Part shown: positions 5,440-8,563 of the stretch, piece by piece
Layout: the number at the start of each line of letters is the position of its first letter
How positions within the stretch are numbered: position 1 is the first letter of the stretch
From: Opitutaceae bacterium
GTDB taxonomy: Bacteria; Verrucomicrobiota; Verrucomicrobiia; Opitutales; Opitutaceae
Reading direction: 5' to 3'
Length of the DNA stretch: 8,563 bases
Assembly: GCA_020847775.1 (NCBI GenBank)
Contig: JADLBI010000202.1
Coordinates: 1 to 8,563 of the forward strand
Made by a program: the position numbers and the translations under genes
The notes under the pieces: model-generated
What the model was told of the DNA's origin: nothing
Databases searched by the model: none
What the model saw: only the letters and a program-made list of their open reading frames with translations

Positions 5440-6771
5440 ATGGCCGACGCCAACAGAAACCTCGCGAACCGCATCCTCATCGGACTCGTCATCGGCGCCC
5501 TCGCCGGTGTCCTCACTCTGGGCCTCGGCCATTTCTACCAGCCCGCGCTCACCTTCATGCAGAAGGTTTCGACCAGTGTGTTTGATCCGCTCGGTCAGGT
5601 GTTCCTGCGCATGTTGTTCTTCGTGGTCATCCCGCTGGTGTTCTCCTCGCTGGCCAGTGGCGTCACCCAAATCGGCCAGCTCGACAAACTCGGGCCACTT
5701 GCCGGCCGCACCTTCACGCTGTTCTTCGCCAACATGGCGATCGCCGTCGCGCTCGGCCTCGTGATGATGGCGATCGTCAATCCCGGCAACCATCTGGACG
5801 CCACCGCCAAGGACGCGCTCATGGCGCAATATGGTGGCGACGCGATCAAGCATGTCGCCACCTCGGGCGGGCAGCCATCGTTCAGCTTTGCGATGCTCGT
5901 GGACATGTTCATGCCGCGCAATCTGCTCGGCGCCGTCACCGGCCAAAGCCGCGGCAGCCTCGGCGAGGTGCTGCCGTTGATCCTGTTCGCCATCCTGCTC
6001 GGCGCGGTCGGCACGCAATTGCCCGCGGACAAGCGGCAAAAATTGCAGGACAGCCTCGACCTCGTCACCGAATTGATGACCGGCATCGTGCACTTCGCGC
6101 TGCGCCTCGCGCCTTATGCGGTGGCGGCGATGCTCTACAGCGTGGTGGTGAAAATCGGCGTGGACATCATCCTCGCACTCGGGGTGTTCGTGCTCGGCTG
6201 TGTCGGGGTGATGGTCCTGCACCTCTTCGGCACCATGTCGATCTGGCTGAAAATGTTCACCAAGCGGTCGCCGCGCGTGTTCTTTCGCCAAATCAAGACC
6301 GTGCTCGTCACCGCGTTTTCCACCAGTTCGAGCAACGCGACCATGCCGACCTCGATCGATTGCGCGCGGGAAACGCTCAAGGTGTCGCCCAGCACCACCG
6401 GTTTCGTCATCCCCCTCGGCGCCACGATGAACATGAGCGGCACGGCGCTCTACGAAGGCTGCGTGGTGCTTTTTGTGGCGCAAGTTTTCGGTGTGGATCT
6501 AACGATGGCCCAGCAACTCACGCTGCTCGTCCTATCCGTGCTCAGCGCGGTCGCGGTGGCGGGCATCCCCGGCGGCTCGCTGCCGCTCATCGCCGGTTTG
6601 CTGGCCTCGTTTGGCATTCCCCCCGAAGGCATCGGCATCGTGCTCGGCGCGGACCGCATCCTCGACATGGCCCGCACCACCGTGAACGTCGGCTGCGACC
6701 TCGTGACCGCCGTGATCGTGGACGAAAAAATGCAGTTGATCGACGCAGGCAAACCGACGGCGGAGTCATAA
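5440..6771 (+). CDS. Dicarboxylate/amino acid:cation symporter (DAACS family, GltP/DctA-like)
   Basis: An inner-membrane secondary transporter of 443 residues that should import an acidic amino acid or C4-dicarboxylate with cations. The N-terminus MADANRNLANRILIGLVIGALAGVL enters the first membrane helix. Further hallmarks are the hairpin-1 serine motif STSSSNATMPTS (SSS at 296-298), PLGATMNMSGTALYEG in helix 7 (331-335), the hairpin-2 tip AGIPGGSLPLIAG, and helix 8 ADRILDMARTTVNVGCD. In helix 8, D405, D409, R412, T413, N416 and D420 match GltPh D390, D394, R397, T398, N401 and D405. The conserved Arg favours a carboxylate side chain as substrate. One oddity is that the usual NMDGT motif reads NMSGT, replacing an Asp of a sodium site. 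I chose ATG 5440; a TTG at 5395 is in frame, but its extra 15 residues look unlike the family. No clear ribosome site is seen. The exact substrate cannot be told. Confidence 0.93.
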   Translation: MADANRNLANRILIGLVIGALAGVLTLGLGHFYQPALTFMQKVSTSVFDPLGQVFLRMLFFVVIPLVFSSLASGVTQIGQLDKLGPLAGRTFTLFFANMAIAVALGLVMMAIVNPGNHLDATAKDALMAQYGGDAIKHVATSGGQPSFSFAMLVDMFMPRNLLGAVTGQSRGSLGEVLPLILFAILLGAVGTQLPADKRQKLQDSLDLVTELMTGIVHFALRLAPYAVAAMLYSVVVKIGVDIILALGVFVLGCVGVMVLHLFGTMSIWLKMFTKRSPRVFFRQIKTVLVTAFSTSSSNATMPTSIDCARETLKVSPSTTGFVIPLGATMNMSGTALYEGCVVLFVAQVFGVDLTMAQQLTLLVLSVLSAVAVAGIPGGSLPLIAGLLASFGIPPEGIGIVLGADRILDMARTTVNVGCDLVTAVIVDEKMQLIDAGKPTAES

Positions 6772-6782
6772 CGTCTCCGCCG
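6758..6782. terminator. GC-rich hairpin spanning the symporter stop codon, possible bidirectional terminator
   Basis: A perfect 8-bp stem, CGGCGGAG (6758-6765) with CTCCGCCG (6775-6782), encloses a 9-base loop that contains the TAA stop of the symporter gene. It sits in the 27-bp gap between two convergent genes, where a shared terminator would be expected. There is no T-run after the stem in the plus direction and only a short TTT a few bases beyond it in the minus direction. The termination role is therefore a positional inference. Confidence 0.4.
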
Positions 6783-6798
6783 CGTCAGCCCATGCCTC

Positions 6799-8563
6799 TC
6801 AATGCGAATGCGCGGCTTCTTCGTAGGTGCGGATGGGCTGGACCGCTTTGCCGTAGAAAATCGCGTTGAAGAAGATGCGGTTGCCGCCGAACCAAAAGCC
6901 GCGGAAATTGGGGTCGTCGGGCAGCGCCACGACCACACCGCGGCCGCTGACCAAGGCTAGCGCGGCGGCGGTGTTGGCGATGCGAGCCTGGTTTTCCTTG
7001 GAAACATAGCCGCTGCGCAGTGGGTCGGCGGTGTAAACGGCGGGCGTCTCGTAAACCGACTTTGCCGGCTTCATGCGGATCATGTTCGCGCGGCAGAAAT
7101 AAACGTGGTCGCCATTGAATCCGTAGCCCAGCGGGTGCGTGACATCGATGGATGCAGCCACAATGGCACCGGAAACGAGATTGAGCGCCTCGCGCGCTTG
7201 CGCGGTGGCGTAAGGCTGGCGCGCGGTCGGGGCGGCTTTGGGGTCGGGTTGGTCGCTCTCAAACGCGATGGCGGCCAGTTCCTTTTTCGCCGCCCACTCG
7301 ACAGCGCGGTTGGTCAATAAAAGTGTGCCACCGGCGCGCACCCAGTCCTTGAGCGCAGCGACAGTCTTATCGTCCACCACGCTGGCGTAGCTGCCATCGG
7401 CAAACATGATAAAGCTGTAACGCGCGAGATCGGCGCGTCCGAGTTGCGCGGTGTCGAGCAGCGTGGGCGTGAGGCCGAGCCGCTGATCAAGCACGTGCCA
7501 CGCCGCGCCGATTTCCTGCGGGTCCACGCCCTGCCCCACCACGAGCGCGACCTTGGGCAGCGCGAGCGGCACGAAGGACGCGCTGCCGAAATCCACGCCA
7601 GAGGGCGTGAGCCCGGTCGCGCAGCCGTAAACGGTGACAGCGTCCTCGCGCGCGATGGTCGCCACGAGCTCGCGGATTTGCGCGGCTTTCTCCGCTTGCG
7701 GGCCGAGGGGGATGAGCACGGCGCCGGGTTGCAGCGTCACCCGCGTGCCGTCGGCGGCGACGACTTGGACCGGCGCGCCAGTAAGGCCGCGGACGAGCAC
7801 GCCTGCTTTTTGCAGGCGCAACAAGGCGCGCGGCGCGTAATAGGCGTTCCAATTGAACACGAAAGCGTAGTCCGCCTCGGGCGCGATGACTTGGCCTTGG
7901 GGTAACGCGGGCGCGCCCACCGGGGCGTCGCCCAACGCTGGCACCTTGTCCAACGCGGCAAACGGCAGGTTGAATGCGTGCGGCAGGGTCCACGCCGACA
8001 CATCGTAAAACGTGTTGTCCTCAAATTGCGTGCGTTCGACAAAAATCTCGTGGATCAGGCGAAATTGCGACTGATCGACCGCCACCACCCACGCAGCGCC
8101 AGGGGTGAATATTTGGCCACCGGCCTTGAGCTCTTGCGCGAGCGGGCGCACCTCGATGCGGTGACGATTAAGCAAATCACACAGCGCCTGCGCGCGCGCT
8201 GGATCGCGGTCGTCGCTGAAAACATAGGCGCGCACGGGGGATTGAGCCGCAAGCCGCGCGGTCTCGCGCGCGTGGTCGCGCTGCAACGCCAAAAATTCGG
8301 TGCGCATCGCGACGGCGGCTTCGAGCGAGCTGAATGAAGTGATGACTTGGTTGCGTATCGCCGCGGCGAAGGTCAACGGCCCGTTGGGGTTTTCCTGGAC
8401 GTGGCCGCGCGCGCTCGCCTGCTCGAACAAAATACCGACGGAACCTTGCAAGTCGGGGTAGGTCGAGCCTTTGCCCGGGTAAAAGTCGTCGAAACTCTGC
8501 TCGGAAAAATAGAGCACGCCGCGCTGGTCGAACGCGCGTTGGTGGAACGCGGCGAGCTTGTGC
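6799..8563 (-). CDS. M14 family zinc carboxypeptidase-like protein, C-terminal 587 residues; N-terminal part outside window
   Basis: The reading frame is open to the right edge, so the gene begins beyond 8563. The fragment opens with HKLAAFHQRAFDQRGVLYF, then FYPGKGSTYPDLQGSVGILFEQASARG, the end of a peptidase M14 domain; the Glu at fragment residue 47 is the likely general base by position. The zinc-binding HxxE part lies outside the window, so activity cannot be judged. After a linker comes a Rossmann-like segment (VALVVGQGVDPQEIG at about residue 335 to GGTLLLTN at about 410) resembling a class I glutamine-amidotransferase fold. The nucleophile position reads MFADGSY with no Cys, so it is probably not an amidotransferase. 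The C-terminus DPNFRGFWFGGNRIFFNAIFYG is typical of these large secreted M14 proteins. Export is likely but the signal peptide is not in view. It converges on the symporter gene with a 27-bp gap. Confidence 0.85.
   Translation of the reverse strand, partial: HKLAAFHQRAFDQRGVLYFSEQSFDDFYPGKGSTYPDLQGSVGILFEQASARGHVQENPNGPLTFAAAIRNQVITSFSSLEAAVAMRTEFLALQRDHARETARLAAQSPVRAYVFSDDRDPARAQALCDLLNRHRIEVRPLAQELKAGGQIFTPGAAWVVAVDQSQFRLIHEIFVERTQFEDNTFYDVSAWTLPHAFNLPFAALDKVPALGDAPVGAPALPQGQVIAPEADYAFVFNWNAYYAPRALLRLQKAGVLVRGLTGAPVQVVAADGTRVTLQPGAVLIPLGPQAEKAAQIRELVATIAREDAVTVYGCATGLTPSGVDFGSASFVPLALPKVALVVGQGVDPQEIGAAWHVLDQRLGLTPTLLDTAQLGRADLARYSFIMFADGSYASVVDDKTVAALKDWVRAGGTLLLTNRAVEWAAKKELAAIAFESDQPDPKAAPTARQPYATAQAREALNLVSGAIVAASIDVTHPLGYGFNGDHVYFCRANMIRMKPAKSVYETPAVYTADPLRSGYVSKENQARIANTAAALALVSGRGVVVALPDDPNFRGFWFGGNRIFFNAIFYGKAVQPIRTYEEAAHSH

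Noticed and set aside
5425..6483. A 352-codon minus-strand open frame across the symporter gene
   Set aside because: Its product is extremely rich in His, Glu and Arg, as expected from the complement of hydrophobic codons. The plus-strand frame has clear transporter motifs.
7444..7905. A 153-codon plus-strand open frame inside the M14-family gene
   Set aside because: Its product is low-complexity and charged with no motif, and it is fully antisense to a well-supported gene.

Overview
The window comes from a GC-rich bacterial chromosome. It holds five protein genes packed in alternating orientations: hrpA (minus, cut at the left edge), a sulfite-oxidase-like molybdoenzyme (plus), mobA (minus), a DAACS-family dicarboxylate/amino-acid symporter (plus) and an M14 carboxypeptidase-like protein (minus, cut at the right edge). 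The gene mix, the scarcity of clear Shine-Dalgarno sites and the GC-rich palindromes fit Verrucomicrobiota (Opitutaceae-like). That placement is inference and has not been tested by any search.

Layout. Positions 1-3847 (minus) encode almost all of a long DEAH-box RNA helicase of the HrpA type, with one uninterrupted frame of about 1282 codons. Positions 3848-4114 are a divergent intergenic region with a C-rich tract and two near-identical palindromes 56 bp apart. Positions 4115-4756 (plus) encode a single-domain molybdopterin oxidoreductase. Its stop codon is followed at once by a perfect 14-bp-stem hairpin, and mobA ends convergently at 4795. mobA and the symporter gene then diverge from a spacer of about 80 bp. 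The symporter gene ends in a GC-rich hairpin containing its stop codon, and the M14-family gene converges on it from the right.

Functionally these look like ordinary housekeeping and accessory metabolism genes rather than one pathway. The only obvious link is molybdenum: the oxidoreductase uses a molybdopterin cofactor, and MobA adds GMP to molybdopterin. I see no tRNA, rRNA, CRISPR array, insertion sequence, prophage or defence system.

The most interesting signal is a set of short GC-rich palindromes with four-base loops. Two lie inside the hrpA reading frame, in frame and apparently as extra loops relative to E. coli HrpA. A third lies directly behind the molybdoenzyme gene and has the same 30-base size and the same ends as one of the hrpA copies, but a different core with matched changes in both arms. 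This looks like a REP-type palindromic repeat family that tolerates insertion into coding sequence. A separate AT-rich palindrome pair sits between the divergent hrpA and molybdoenzyme genes. I did not find convincing evidence of a wholly new multi-gene system.
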